A stretch of 52,776 nt of DNA from an uncultured Muribaculaceae bacterium (GCA_910577355.1 CAJTMY010000018.1:1-52776), one strand, 5' to 3'. Shown: positions 33,458-43,557, counted from the stretch's first letter. The notes: generated by a model from the sequence alone, not told the origin. Numbers and translations: made by a program.

Positions 33458-36400
33458 TTACTTCAGCATCACTTTGTATCCGCGACCACCGACCGCGATG
33501 ATACCTGCTCCGGCAGGCATACCTCGCAACACAGCGCAGCCGTCGGCAATCGTGGCGCTACCGGCCACACGTCCGTCGAGGGTTATAAAGGCCACGCGGG
33601 TGCCGTCGGCAGCTCCGGCAGCCTCAACATATACGTCGCGGTCTACTGCCTTGACGCTGATGCCGGATACGCCGTCGGTCATGGCGTCATCCACACCGAG
33701 TGTGATATCGAGCGGATTGGTGAACAGATACAGCTTGTCGAGAGCCGCATTGGTCATCACGCACACGGCATCATCAAAGCCGCTGAGGAATGTGGTGACA
33801 CCATTCTCAAGAGTATATTCATCATCCACATAAAGCTGCTCGCCGCTCAGATATCCGTTTTCGTCAAATACCGGAGTGCCGATATACCACGCATAGTCGG
33901 TGGCAGTATCGCCTACCTTGGCCTGCGACGACAGGTCAACCTTACCTTCCGTGCACACGACATCGACATTGGCCTGATCGCCATATACATATTCCACAAA
34001 CGAGCTCCGGCTCTGCGGCAATGTGGCGAAGGTGAAGCGATTGTGGTCGAGATGCAGCTGTATGAGCGAACGCAGCGGGCTGATGTCGACTGTCTCGAAA
34101 TCGTTGTAGCTCAGCGACAGCTGCGATATAGATGCAGCCTTGCTGAAGTCAATCTCCGAAAGCTTGTTGTCGGCCAATGACAAGAACCAGAGGTACGGGT
34201 TGTCGAGCTTCACCTCTGAAATCTCGTTGTGCCCTGCGCCGACAAGTTGCAAACCGGGCAACTCAGACAGGTCGAGCGATGTAAGCTTGTTTGATGCGAG
34301 CGACAGAGTAGACAGATTTGTATAACGCGACAGGTCGATGTCGGTGAATTCATTGTTATCGAGATAAAGCTCCATGAGGCGGGTGCTCTCGGGAAGGACG
34401 ATCTCGCTGAGACTGGCACCATTCACGCCGAGGCAGATAAGCTTGTCGAGTTTCGAGCCGTCAAAAGCACTGAGCTTGGCGCCGGTCATCGAGAATACGG
34501 TGATGACATCGTCCACATCGTAAGTGTAGACCTTGACATCGGCGCCGGCTTCGGTCACGGCATCAAAAAGACGGTAGGTGGTGCCGAGCTGGTATTGCGC
34601 AAGATTGTAGCCCTCGCCGCTCCAGTCGATATATACTGCGGTACCGTCTTTCTCGGCCGCCATAGACAGCTGCACGGCATCGCCGCTGTTCACAGTCGTG
34701 AATGTCGCCACAATATTGGTAGGCATGCCGGCTGTTTCCACCACAGTGGTGCGGAACGGAGTCGAACCGCCGAACTGCGGGAATGCCGGGTTGGACATCA
34801 CACAGTAGATCTTGCCTGCATCGGGATTTACAAAGCGGGCACGGCCGTCGGTGGTGACCACATCGCCTGCAGCCACGGGAGTGCCGTCGGCTTTGAGCCA
34901 TGTATATGTGGTGCCGACCCCGTCCACGATGCGGTTCTGTGACGACAGATCCACACCGGGAGCCTTGGCGGGAAGCACTATGTCGGCCTGCGGCGCGTAT
35001 ACATAATTTACAGTTGCCGAAGGCTTGAGGGGCAAGGTCGCGAGGGTGAGCAGATTGTTGGACAGATCGAGAGTCTCGAATACGTTGGTTTCCGGCAACA
35101 TGATCTCGGCAAACAGGTTGTGCGACAGATTCAGATTCTTCGCACCGGTAAAGTAGGTTAGATCGATACGGTCGACCGAGTTGTGACTCAGGTCAAAATC
35201 CTCTATATTGTCGAAGTTCTTATATGTGAATTCAGAGAAGTTGTTGTTGCTGAGATTCAGCGAGCGTATGGCACGGGTATCGTTGAGTGTCACCTCGGAG
35301 AGCTTGTTACGGCTCAGGTTTATGTCGGAAAGGAGATTCTTGCCAAACAGACCGTTGACACCTTCAAGGCTCAGTGTGCGCAGATTGTTGCCCGAGAGGT
35401 CGAGAGAGCGCAGATCGCGGTTGAGGCCGAGGTTTACGTCATATAGGCCGGCATCACTCGCACGCAAATGACGTATACGCACGGCCTTGTCGATATTGAG
35501 CGAGTTCATGGCAATGCCCGTGGCACCGAATGCCGACAGCTCTTCGCCTTCAGGCACATATACCGTCACATCGGCCGAACCGGCCCGGGAGCCTTTCACA
35601 TTGGCCACTGAGGGAATGTCCTCACAGGTAGCCGAGCACTCAACGAGTGTGCCGTCGCCGAAGTCGACATAGAACTTGCGAGGAGCGGCCTCGGTAGCAC
35701 CGTAAAGGCCGACCCCGAATTCAAGCGACGCACCTGTGGTCACTGACGTCCCGAAGCTCAGAGCTACGGAAGGCTTGCCGATATCCGACGATTTCTTGAC
35801 CATGAAACGTTCGGTGATAAGCTTGGCTTCCGGAAAGGCGGTGTTGCCGAACGACAGATACAGCGAGTCGCCATATTCCTTGAGCAGAGTCACCTTGCCG
35901 TCGGCATAACTCATGTAGGATGCGTCGAGCGGCGTGGACACATCGGCCGCCATATCATATGCGTACAGCACGCAGTCGGTAACCGTGCCTTCGCGGAGCA
36001 CCTTGTCGCTGAAGTCAAGCACGCTGCCGGTCGCATAAGACCTCTCGGTCTCCATCGGCATCTGCTCGTAATAATACTCGCTGTATGTGCTTTTGGGCAA
36101 CGGCAACGTGGAGAAACCCATGCGGTTGTATCTCAGATTGAGACTTGCCAGATCGGGGCAGTTGTCGACATCAAGCGAAGTAAGATTGTTGTGCGAGGCC
36201 AAGATCCACTGGAGCTTTGTATTCTTGCTCACATCGAGCGTGGTGAGATCATTGCCGCCGATGGTGAGGTAAACCAGCTCAGGATTGTTCGACAGGTCGA
36301 TGCTCTTTATCTTGACATCGGGGTTGAGCATTGCCGATTCATGCGTGACATATAGTTGCTGAAGTCTTGGGTTTTTGCTCAGATCGATCTCCGATATGCC

Positions 36401-37138
36401 CGAATCCTCTATATTGAGTACCTGCAGATTGGGATTCTTGGTCACATCAAGACTTTTTATCGGACAGCCGTCCACCGACAGGCGCACCAGCTTGGGGCAG
36501 TTGGTGGGATCGAGGTGATACAATGTCTTGTTGGCATAGGCGTCAAACGACATCAGTTCCGGGAAAGTCTTGATATCGAAATCGGGCGAGATATAATCCA
36601 CGATATCCACCTCGAGTATGGTGAGAGCCGGATGGTTGTCGCCCACCACGAGGGGAGTCTCGGCTGTAAAAGGATTGTCTGAGAGATATATGGCCGAAAG
36701 CTTTGTGTATTTAGACAGATCGAGCCGTTTGAGCTCGTTGTGCTGAAGATCAAGCACATCGAGATTCACGCAGTCGCCAAAGTCTATCCAGTCGATATAG
36801 CAACCCTCGGCATCGAAGTAGTCGAGCAGCGATGCGTCGCCGTAGATCTTCACGATGCCCTCGCTGTTGGCCTGCATGCTTATGGTCGTACCCACGATAC
36901 CCCCTGCTTCGGGATCATATACGGCAGGGCCTACTTCATATTCAGCCGGGCCGTAGCCGCAGTCGACATCAAAATATGTCGGCTCGGTGGTACCGACAAC
37001 GATATGGAAACTGTTGGCAGCGCCTGTATAGCCGTACACATTGGTCTTGAATGTGATCATCGGCTTGTCGGTATCCTGCGCGGACACGGCCGACACGGCC
37101 AGCATGGCGCCGAGTGCTAATGTCAATAATTTTTTCAT
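33458..37138 (-). CDS. Exported leucine-rich-repeat protein, three-module, T9SS-like C-terminus
   Basis: A signal peptide (LLTLALGAMLAVSAVSAQ) is followed by 1200 residues built of three similar modules of about 340 residues. Each starts with an Ig/PKD-like region (YFDVDCGYG; FYVDFGDGT; VYIDWSGEG), continues with LRRs of the form LTSLDLSELPGLQLV, and ends with a TLP....YxEYxY..Q linker near residues 350, 710 and 1040. The end (VYVEAAGAADGTRVAFITL... KVMLK) resembles a type IX sorting domain. LRRs suggest protein binding or adhesion. It starts 8 bases after the subtilase stop, so the two are one operon. Confidence 0.85.
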   Translation of the reverse strand: MKKLLTLALGAMLAVSAVSAQDTDKPMITFKTNVYGYTGAANSFHIVVGTTEPTYFDVDCGYGPAEYEVGPAVYDPEAGGIVGTTISMQANSEGIVKIYGDASLLDYFDAEGCYIDWIDFGDCVNLDVLDLQHNELKRLDLSKYTKLSAIYLSDNPFTAETPLVVGDNHPALTILEVDIVDYISPDFDIKTFPELMSFDAYANKTLYHLDPTNCPKLVRLSVDGCPIKSLDVTKNPNLQVLNIEDSGISEIDLSKNPRLQQLYVTHESAMLNPDVKIKSIDLSNNPELVYLTIGGNDLTTLDVSKNTKLQWILASHNNLTSLDVDNCPDLASLNLRYNRMGFSTLPLPKSTYSEYYYEQMPMETERSYATGSVLDFSDKVLREGTVTDCVLYAYDMAADVSTPLDASYMSYADGKVTLLKEYGDSLYLSFGNTAFPEAKLITERFMVKKSSDIGKPSVALSFGTSVTTGASLEFGVGLYGATEAAPRKFYVDFGDGTLVECSATCEDIPSVANVKGSRAGSADVTVYVPEGEELSAFGATGIAMNSLNIDKAVRIRHLRASDAGLYDVNLGLNRDLRSLDLSGNNLRTLSLEGVNGLFGKNLLSDINLSRNKLSEVTLNDTRAIRSLNLSNNNFSEFTYKNFDNIEDFDLSHNSVDRIDLTYFTGAKNLNLSHNLFAEIMLPETNVFETLDLSNNLLTLATLPLKPSATVNYVYAPQADIVLPAKAPGVDLSSQNRIVDGVGTTYTWLKADGTPVAAGDVVTTDGRARFVNPDAGKIYCVMSNPAFPQFGGSTPFRTTVVETAGMPTNIVATFTTVNSGDAVQLSMAAEKDGTAVYIDWSGEGYNLAQYQLGTTYRLFDAVTEAGADVKVYTYDVDDVITVFSMTGAKLSAFDGSKLDKLICLGVNGASLSEIVLPESTRLMELYLDNNEFTDIDLSRYTNLSTLSLASNKLTSLDLSELPGLQLVGAGHNEISEVKLDNPYLWFLSLADNKLSEIDFSKAASISQLSLSYNDFETVDISPLRSLIQLHLDHNRFTFATLPQSRSSFVEYVYGDQANVDVVCTEGKVDLSSQAKVGDTATDYAWYIGTPVFDENGYLSGEQLYVDDEYTLENGVTTFLSGFDDAVCVMTNAALDKLYLFTNPLDITLGVDDAMTDGVSGISVKAVDRDVYVEAAGAADGTRVAFITLDGRVAGSATIADGCAVLRGMPAGAGIIAVGGRGYKVMLK

Positions 37139-37146
37139 GATATGGT

Positions 37147-39399
37147 TTATTTAATGATTTTACGCGAATGTGTGCCGTTTACATTCAGCACATACACACC
37201 CTTGGGAAGGCCTGAGACATCAAGGCCGAGCTCACTGCCCGGCGCTTGAGCACTCAGTACGCATACACCGGCGGCATTGAATACCTGCGCATGCATCCCG
37301 GAGGCACCGGCAAGGAAAATATTGTAGTTGCTGCCGTCGGCCTTCACCATCAGCTCTCCGCTGTCGGCGGCGACATCACCCACCGAGGCGGCCTTGCGGC
37401 GCAACACTTCCTTGAGGCCTTCGTAGGCATCGAACTTTCCTGCGCCCCACTGCACGGGATTGCCGGCTTCCACGTCGGCATCGCGTACTGATGTCACATT
37501 TATGATATCCTTTATGGCATCGGTGGTAAGAGTCGGATCGGCCTCGAGCCACAGGGCAATCGAACCGGCCACATAGGGAGTGGCCATAGATGTGCCCATG
37601 GCGGGACACCAATAGCTTGTACGGCCGTCGTGTTGCACCTTGGCGTTGAGAGCGTTGTTGCCCACATTATTGGCCGAAGCCTCGGCATAATATTTGGAGC
37701 ATGACGATATGATCACCGCACCGGGAGCGCATACATGAGGCAACTTGCGACCGTCGGCCAATGTGCCGTACGAGGAGAACGGCGTCACTTTGCCGGGTGT
37801 GAACGATCCCTGATAATTATACATGTAGCCGTCGAGAGCCGGATAGTCGTCGCGGGTGTTATATGCACCTACCACTATCACGTCATTGCCGCATGCCATG
37901 TCGGAGATGGTGCCGTCGGTGGAGCCGTCATCCCATCCGGGCTGGTCATAGTCGTCAAGAACAGTGTACAGACCGTTGCAGTAAGCCTCGACATGCTGAC
38001 CTTCCTCGCCCTCTACGACAAAACCAAGAATATAGTTGCCGTTGGCGTTCTCTTCCCTATCCACCGAGTAGTAGTCGATCAGCGCCATGTACTCGTTGGT
38101 ATAGCTGTCTATGTCCCAGCCCACGCCTACGTATCCGCTGAAATAACGGTTGAAAGTGGCTTCCACGATATCGGTCGATGACTCCTGCTGATCCGACGAA
38201 CAGTAATATTGTGCTACACTCTGCTCCTGTCCGTCGAGAACAGGCATATTGGCTGCAATGCGCTTGCGGCTTTTGTTGTAGACGACGCCCTTGAGTTTGA
38301 AAGGCCTGTCGCTGTAGAAATACACCTGTCCCACACGTGTGTCGGATTTATAAGTAGGCAGTATGAAGGTCTTTGCCTCCTTGTCATCGGCTGTGAATGT
38401 CTTCTTGAGAGCAAGAGGAATGTCACCCTCGTTGCCCGCCGACAGCACCACGACGCACTCTTTGGCCGCCAGATCGAGGAACTGGCACATCATGGCCTGC
38501 GGATTGTGGCTGCCGGTAGTCGAGCCTATCGAGAGCGAAAGCACACAGGGCTTCTTCTCCTGATAGCGGTAGTCGAGTATCCGGTCGATGCTCAGGCCTA
38601 TCAGCAGGTCGCGCAGATCGCCGCATCCGGCAGCGATGTCGGCTCCGGTCGCCACCCCGTAATATGGATTCTTCACAGTCTGCACCTCGGCAAGCTGCGT
38701 GTTCTGGCGTATCGCGGCCTGTATGTCGCCTTTATAGCCGCCGGCAAGCGTGCCCATGGTATGAGTGCCGTGGAATGTCTCGTCGGTATCGGTGGTGAAG
38801 CGCCATATGTTGTCGCGGTCAAATTCCGAACCGCTCCAGCCGTCGGGCGCCGTCATATCGATCTTGATATGGGCGAGATAACCCAGACGCGAGCTGCCGT
38901 CATCGTTCACAAAATTTATATGGTTGGGATCCATGCCCTGATCGACGATACCGGCTATCACACCCTTGCCCGTATACGGCTGGTCGAGCCCATCGCCGTT
39001 GTGCAGCAGGTCGACCTTCGATGCGGTGAGCGCGAGATCCATGTTGGCACGCACCGGCTTGGAAAGTTCAAGACGCTCTACGGCATCCAGCGATGCCACG
39101 CGCTCCACATCATCGGTAAGTATCGAGCACAGCAGTATACCGCCGCGCGCCGCGCTTACATTCACACCTTCGGCCTCGACATCGGCTTGTGTGAATCCGG
39201 GACGCAGTTTTATAAATGCCAAAGACCTGTGCGATGCATTGGCTGCCGGAGCCGCTTTCCTTGGTGAGGCGGCGTTGAGCATGCCGCGCTGCTCCATTTT
39301 CTGCTGCCGCAGCATAGCCTGATCGGCAAGGCTCAGCTGCGCGGTCGCAGCCGACATGCCACCGGTCATTATCAATAAAGATAACAGTAGTTTTTTCAT
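37147..39399 (-). CDS. Exported subtilisin-like serine protease (S8 family) with sorting domain
   Basis: The signal peptide (KKLLLSLLIMTGGMSAATA) is followed by a propeptide-like stretch and an S8 catalytic domain. The Asp lies in GIVDQGMDPNHI near residue 152, His in FHGTHTMGTLAGG near 212, and Ser in MGTSMATPYVAGS near 603, so the triad is complete. A long insertion between the His and Ser regions is usual in Bacteroidota subtilases. The C-terminus (GLPKGVYVLNVNGTHSRKIIK) looks like a type IX sorting domain. It may process surface proteins or host proteins; the LRR gene downstream suggests shared surface use. Confidence 0.92.
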   Translation of the reverse strand: MKKLLLSLLIMTGGMSAATAQLSLADQAMLRQQKMEQRGMLNAASPRKAAPAANASHRSLAFIKLRPGFTQADVEAEGVNVSAARGGILLCSILTDDVERVASLDAVERLELSKPVRANMDLALTASKVDLLHNGDGLDQPYTGKGVIAGIVDQGMDPNHINFVNDDGSSRLGYLAHIKIDMTAPDGWSGSEFDRDNIWRFTTDTDETFHGTHTMGTLAGGYKGDIQAAIRQNTQLAEVQTVKNPYYGVATGADIAAGCGDLRDLLIGLSIDRILDYRYQEKKPCVLSLSIGSTTGSHNPQAMMCQFLDLAAKECVVVLSAGNEGDIPLALKKTFTADDKEAKTFILPTYKSDTRVGQVYFYSDRPFKLKGVVYNKSRKRIAANMPVLDGQEQSVAQYYCSSDQQESSTDIVEATFNRYFSGYVGVGWDIDSYTNEYMALIDYYSVDREENANGNYILGFVVEGEEGQHVEAYCNGLYTVLDDYDQPGWDDGSTDGTISDMACGNDVIVVGAYNTRDDYPALDGYMYNYQGSFTPGKVTPFSSYGTLADGRKLPHVCAPGAVIISSCSKYYAEASANNVGNNALNAKVQHDGRTSYWCPAMGTSMATPYVAGSIALWLEADPTLTTDAIKDIINVTSVRDADVEAGNPVQWGAGKFDAYEGLKEVLRRKAASVGDVAADSGELMVKADGSNYNIFLAGASGMHAQVFNAAGVCVLSAQAPGSELGLDVSGLPKGVYVLNVNGTHSRKIIK

Positions 39400-39435
39400 A
39401 TATGATAAGGTATTATGATTGGTTATGAAGAAAGC

Positions 39436-39481
39436 AAAGAGACTGCCTGCACATCGATTCCGTAGTACAGACAGTCTCTTT
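39436..39481 (-). terminator. Terminator after the acidic surface protein
   Basis: AAAGAGACTG (39436-39445) pairs perfectly with CAGTCTCTTT (39472-39481). On the minus strand it begins in the TAA stop of the acidic surface protein and lies before the subtilase start, so it may separate the two units. Confidence 0.6.
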
Positions 39482-41312
39482 ATTCGGCCATAGTGTATTT
39501 TACAACGACTTTCTTTCCGTTGCTTATATAGAGTCCGGCAGGCAGACTGTTGATATCGCCGCGAGAGCCTACCTTGACGCCTTGCAGGTTGTATACGGCA
39601 TCATCGGCACTCTCGTTGTCGAGAGCGATGTCACCGATACCCGACGAATCGCCGATACTTACCTTGGTGTCGGCGGCTACGGTAAATGTGCATACACCTT
39701 CGGCATCGGGAGCCACAGCCTCGTCATTCACCTTCACAGTCTCGCCGTCGGCAGCCACACTTACCTCAGTGCCGGCAAAGCATTCAAAGCCGGCGGCAAA
39801 ATCGGTCACGGGCACGATAAGGTCGCGGGTCACAACAGCCTCGCAGCCGGCGGCAGCCTCAAAGCTCACATTGCAGCGGACGGGCACTTCCTTGAGAAAT
39901 ACCTTCACCACCGATTTTTCCGGAATGCGGAAGCTGTAATTGGCCAGATTCTCGTAAAGAGGCTGTATCTCCTCATCGTCGACAAAGAGGCCGTAGCCGG
40001 TGCTTGTAGCGCCCCACGACAGGTAGAACGGATTGTATGCCTCGGCATATTCAAGTTCGTTATAACCTGTTTTCAGTCCTTCTATATCACGGCGTCCCGA
40101 ATTCTGGAAGTTAAAGAAATACTGATAGGCGGTAATATCGTCGATATAGACCACAGCCATCCGGTCGAGTACATATTCGTCGACATCAAATGTCAGAACC
40201 ATACCCTCGTGCACATATATCGACTGCTCGTCCTTGTAATCGTTACCCTCTTCGTCAAGGATCGACTTCAGATAATAGCCGTTGTTGAGTTCAAACGATA
40301 TCATAGGATACTCGCTCTCGGCCACTTTGACGGTATTGTTTCCTTCCACAAGCTCAATAAGCTTGTCCTCATAATAAAAGCCGTCATACACATTGATGCC
40401 TGCGGGGTTGTTGATATTGATAGTGAAGGTGATGTCGCCATAGGGGTGTGCCTCGATATGTATTGCAGCGTCCTCCACGGCAATGAAGCTGTATTCGCCA
40501 TACATATAGCTGAGATCCTGTTCTTCGCCCCCTATTGTGATGGCGTCGACCTTGTATGAGGGATCGAACGAAAGTGTAACCTGAGTACCGGCCTTGCAGA
40601 CAAATTTGCTGCCGTCAAAATCTATTGCACCGTCGCCGGTATAGACTTCCTCGATGCAGTTCTCGGCACCTTCGCCGTATGTGACGGTGTATGTGCAGTC
40701 GACATCCGGGAAAGCCTGGTCGATAACGACCTCCATGCCTTCTTCAAGCTCCACCTCGCATTCGTAGTCGCAGCTCATCACGGTCTCGCCGCCCACGCTC
40801 ACCTTATATATGGGAGCGTCACCCGAGCCTATGCTCAGAACATTTCCAAACTCGGGCGAGAATTTCACTGTCTGCTCGCCCTCCTGAAGCTCAATATCGA
40901 GTCCCAGAGGCTCCAGCGAAGCCTCGAGCTCATCCACGTCACCGTTTACGGTAAGCTTGAATGTACCGGTAAGTATCTCGTCAAGCGGTGCTGTTGTAAC
41001 ACTGAATGTCTTGCCGTCGTTTCCATAACCGTAGATGTTGTAGGTGCCGTAAGAGTTGTACTGGGGTACACCGGCCTCGTTGACCAACGACAGGATGACA
41101 TTGCCCTCGGTGGCCTTGACCATGATGCTCGAATACGCATCGATGGTGAAGGTATTCATGCCATCGACGCATTCCGCCACCTGGCGATTCACCGATACCT
41201 CTACGCGCGAAGCGTTGTCAATATCAAGTTTCAATGTCACATCAGCGGCCGAGGCGCTCAAACCTGAAAAGACAGCCAATGCAGCAAGAAGAAAAGTGTA
41301 GATTTTTTTCAT
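39480..41312 (-). CDS. Exported acidic surface protein, T9SS-like C-terminus
   Basis: A signal peptide (KKIYTFLLAALAVFSGLSASA) precedes about 590 residues of strongly acidic, beta-rich sequence with repeated units of the type VTLKLDIDNASRVEVSVN, FTININNPAGINVYDGFYY and VSIGDSSG. I do not recognise a named domain; the pattern suggests several small Ig-like or bacterial adhesin repeats. The C-terminus (VYNLQGVKVGSRGDINSLPAGLYISNG) is of the type IX sorting kind. The open frame continues upstream, but ATG 41312 gives the signal peptide. Confidence 0.7.
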   Translation of the reverse strand: MKKIYTFLLAALAVFSGLSASAADVTLKLDIDNASRVEVSVNRQVAECVDGMNTFTIDAYSSIMVKATEGNVILSLVNEAGVPQYNSYGTYNIYGYGNDGKTFSVTTAPLDEILTGTFKLTVNGDVDELEASLEPLGLDIELQEGEQTVKFSPEFGNVLSIGSGDAPIYKVSVGGETVMSCDYECEVELEEGMEVVIDQAFPDVDCTYTVTYGEGAENCIEEVYTGDGAIDFDGSKFVCKAGTQVTLSFDPSYKVDAITIGGEEQDLSYMYGEYSFIAVEDAAIHIEAHPYGDITFTININNPAGINVYDGFYYEDKLIELVEGNNTVKVAESEYPMISFELNNGYYLKSILDEEGNDYKDEQSIYVHEGMVLTFDVDEYVLDRMAVVYIDDITAYQYFFNFQNSGRRDIEGLKTGYNELEYAEAYNPFYLSWGATSTGYGLFVDDEEIQPLYENLANYSFRIPEKSVVKVFLKEVPVRCNVSFEAAAGCEAVVTRDLIVPVTDFAAGFECFAGTEVSVAADGETVKVNDEAVAPDAEGVCTFTVAADTKVSIGDSSGIGDIALDNESADDAVYNLQGVKVGSRGDINSLPAGLYISNGKKVVVKYTMAE

Positions 41313-41411
41313 ATAAATACAATTAATGATTTGGAATAAATATGTCCTTGACAGACAGGAAAAGAGCCATCGCACACACGACAGCGGGGAACGAAACACA
41401 TATTACGGATG

Positions 41412-41443
41412 CAAAGTAAACGTTTTTTTCGCTTTTGCACAAA
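41412..41443 (-). promoter_or_regulatory. Promoter of the acidic surface protein gene
   Basis: Minus-strand TTTG (41443-41440), 20 bases, then TTACTTTG (41419-41412), one mismatch to TAnnTTTG. It lies about 100 bases before the ATG; the rest of the 41313-41494 gap shows nothing else. Confidence 0.5.
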
Positions 41444-41494
41444 AAATACGCTGTTTTTTTACTCTTTACACTCCTGTTTTAACAAAAAACGAAT

Positions 41495-42274
41495 TCAAAC
41501 GCCCTTTTCACCTTTGAAAATACAACTTATAAGCTGACGCGACTGCCCCTTGCCACGACTCGCCTTTCCCCATACAACAGCATGACGCGGACATATGTGA
41601 TAGCAACGCAGACAGAAAGCACAGTCGGCGCCCCATCGGGGCCGTCCGTTCTCCATATTTATATTCTTCATCGGACAATTATCGGCACACACTTTGCATC
41701 CCACGCAATCATCGGTGCTACCGAACCGGCGCGGTGACATGCAGTGCCGCACAAACCATGGTCTTATCAGATATGTCTTGATGTGCGGAAAAGTCCCGCG
41801 CACCACATCTGTCGTGCGATCGCCCGCACATATGTGGCTCCCGATATCACGCACACGGGCCGTAGCGGATGATATCTTGGCCGACGCCGTATCCACGCTG
41901 TCCACATCAAAACCTTTCATGAATACGTAGGTATTGGGCATCCGCACCGACCATGCGCCACGGCCTGCCCATCCGCGCCGTGCCAGACTGCGGAGCCATG
42001 TACGGTCGGCATAGCCCGTATCGTCGCCGCACGTCATCACGGCATAATGGACGGCTCTGTCGGCGCCTTCGATCTCTATATTCCCGATGATATCATCAAG
42101 CACGGGCGGTATGCCCCACGAATATACCGGAAACACCCATATCACACGGTCATTGCCGGCATGCGGCACTACGTCGCCGGCAACCGGGAGCGCCAAAAGC
42201 TCATCGCCGAGGATATCCCTGAGCATACCCGCTACATACATCGAGTTGCCCGTGCCCGAGAATACAACAATCAT
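41495..42274 (-). CDS. EFR1-type ferredoxin (flavodoxin fold plus two 4Fe-4S clusters)
   Basis: The first half is a flavodoxin-like fold (IVVFSGTGNSMYVAGML; WVFPVYSWGIPP; YAVMTCGDDTGYA) that binds FMN, and the second half carries two cluster motifs, CVGCKVCADNCP and CAFCLRCYHICP. EFR1 proteins are widespread in anaerobes and are proposed electron carriers; no partner has been agreed. The basic C-terminus may attach to the membrane. It is 259 residues, normal for the family, and overlaps the DUF2027-Smr gene by 4 bases (ATGA). Confidence 0.9.
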   Translation of the reverse strand: MIVVFSGTGNSMYVAGMLRDILGDELLALPVAGDVVPHAGNDRVIWVFPVYSWGIPPVLDDIIGNIEIEGADRAVHYAVMTCGDDTGYADRTWLRSLARRGWAGRGAWSVRMPNTYVFMKGFDVDSVDTASAKISSATARVRDIGSHICAGDRTTDVVRGTFPHIKTYLIRPWFVRHCMSPRRFGSTDDCVGCKVCADNCPMKNINMENGRPRWGADCAFCLRCYHICPRHAVVWGKASRGKGQSRQLISCIFKGEKGV

Positions 42275-43353
42275 TTTATTGTGACCTGAGTCGCTCCGTA
42301 GCCGTATTCGCGAAACGACGCGTCGGCCACATCATGCCCCTTGTAACGGTGGCTCAGCTCCTTCATCAACGCCTTGCGCAGCACACCCTCGCCCTTGCCG
42401 TGGATAAACACTATGCGGCGCCCGTGGTTGTGCAGGTTCTGATCCATCACGCTGCGAAACGTATCTATCTGATAATTCAGAATATCTGCTGGCGAGAGTC
42501 CACGCAGATCATCGAGCAGCTCACCTGCATGCAGATCGACCTCGAGCAGATTTGTATCGGTCTTGTGCGTACGTTTCTCCACCGGTCTGGGTTTGCGGCG
42601 GTCTTCACGCTCTTTCTCGGCCAAGGCCCGGCGCAGATCGTCGGGATTCACCTTCACAGGCAACGCCGGTCTGTCGTCTTTCATTATCTCAAGCGCAAGC
42701 ACATGCTCGTCGAAATAGGGATTACTGCCGAAACAATGCAGTCTGGCAAACTTCGTGGCGTCAAGCCGCTGCTCGAAAGCCACCGGAGCCTTAAGTCCGT
42801 AGGCTGTCCCTTTCTTAAGGGGCAGCGATTGCACGGCGATACGGTCTATGTCGGGCAAGTCTTCGGGTGTGATTTCAAAAAGAAATTCCTGTATCTGCGG
42901 CTCTATGAAACCGGCATAACGCAGTGTCCATTGCTTAGATTCATTAGGCCGCGTGGCCACCGACACATACATGGCATAGTTTGAGTCGTTGACCAGAAAG
43001 GCGTCAAACGACGTATCACTCAACCGCTTTATATCGGCCGGTACAAATCCGAGAACCATATTCAGCTTCTCGCCTTCAGGGGTCTCCCTGACAGGAGGCA
43101 GATCCAATGCTTTGGCCGGCACTACGGGCAGCGGCGTCTCAACTGCCGGCGCGGATGTCGCGGCGGCCGCCTTTGACCTCGTCTCCGACTTATAGAACGA
43201 ATCGCCCGTCGCCACAACCACGCATTCGCGCACAAGTGCGGGAGTCTCGAATCCATCCTCGTCCACATAGGCTATCTGCCCTTCTATTCTCATCACACGT
43301 CCCCCTCCGGTAGAGTTGAGGAAACGCACCATATCTCCAATCTTCAATGCCAT
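42271..43353 (-). CDS. DUF2027-Smr domain protein
   Basis: This 360-residue protein begins with a small SH3-like part (IGDMVRFLNSTGGGRVMRI), then the DUF2027 body (residues 90-250), a basic linker (REDRRKPRPVEKRTHKTD), and a C-terminal Smr domain: LEVDLHAGELLD, the HGKGEGVLRKAL loop and a final GYGATQV strand. Smr domains bind nucleic acid and can act as endonucleases in ribosome rescue or mRNA decay. This combination is common in Bacteroidales. A TAACTTTG box stands 20 bases upstream of the start. Confidence 0.88.
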   Translation of the reverse strand: MALKIGDMVRFLNSTGGGRVMRIEGQIAYVDEDGFETPALVRECVVVATGDSFYKSETRSKAAAATSAPAVETPLPVVPAKALDLPPVRETPEGEKLNMVLGFVPADIKRLSDTSFDAFLVNDSNYAMYVSVATRPNESKQWTLRYAGFIEPQIQEFLFEITPEDLPDIDRIAVQSLPLKKGTAYGLKAPVAFEQRLDATKFARLHCFGSNPYFDEHVLALEIMKDDRPALPVKVNPDDLRRALAEKEREDRRKPRPVEKRTHKTDTNLLEVDLHAGELLDDLRGLSPADILNYQIDTFRSVMDQNLHNHGRRIVFIHGKGEGVLRKALMKELSHRYKGHDVADASFREYGYGATQVTIK

Positions 43354-43372
43354 TGTATTATTTTTTAGATTA

Positions 43373-43380
43373 CAAAGTTA
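43373..43380 (-). promoter_or_regulatory. -7 promoter element TAACTTTG before the DUF2027-Smr gene
   Basis: An exact match on the minus strand 20 bases before the ATG. No good TTTG was found 20 bases further upstream. Confidence 0.5.
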
Positions 43381-43517
43381 AGAATTATTATTGTCTCTTT
43401 TTATTTAAGAAACGCTAATGATTGTTAAGCCAAGGTGTTGTAAATATTCTGTGGCTGTTTCGTTCACATAATGACAATAAATTGAAAATAAATTGTGCCC
43501 GTTTTGATTATTTTTTG

Positions 43518-43525
43518 TAACTTTG
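43518..43525 (+). promoter_or_regulatory. -7 promoter element TAACTTTG before znuA
   Basis: An exact match 33 bases before the ATG, with TTG at 43493-43495. An AT-rich ACAAT...ATTGT stretch just upstream (about 43474-43496) could be a metalloregulator site, but I cannot confirm this. Confidence 0.5.
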
Positions 43526-43557
43526 CGGCGTGTATATACCAGTCTGCAACTAATAAA

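Noticed and set aside
33458..37138. Repetitive DNA as a possible CRISPR array
   Set aside because: Repeats are degenerate, have LRR periodicity and lie in an open frame.
43460..43500. A Zur operator upstream of znuA
   Set aside because: The symmetry is only 5 bases in AT-rich DNA, too weak to call.
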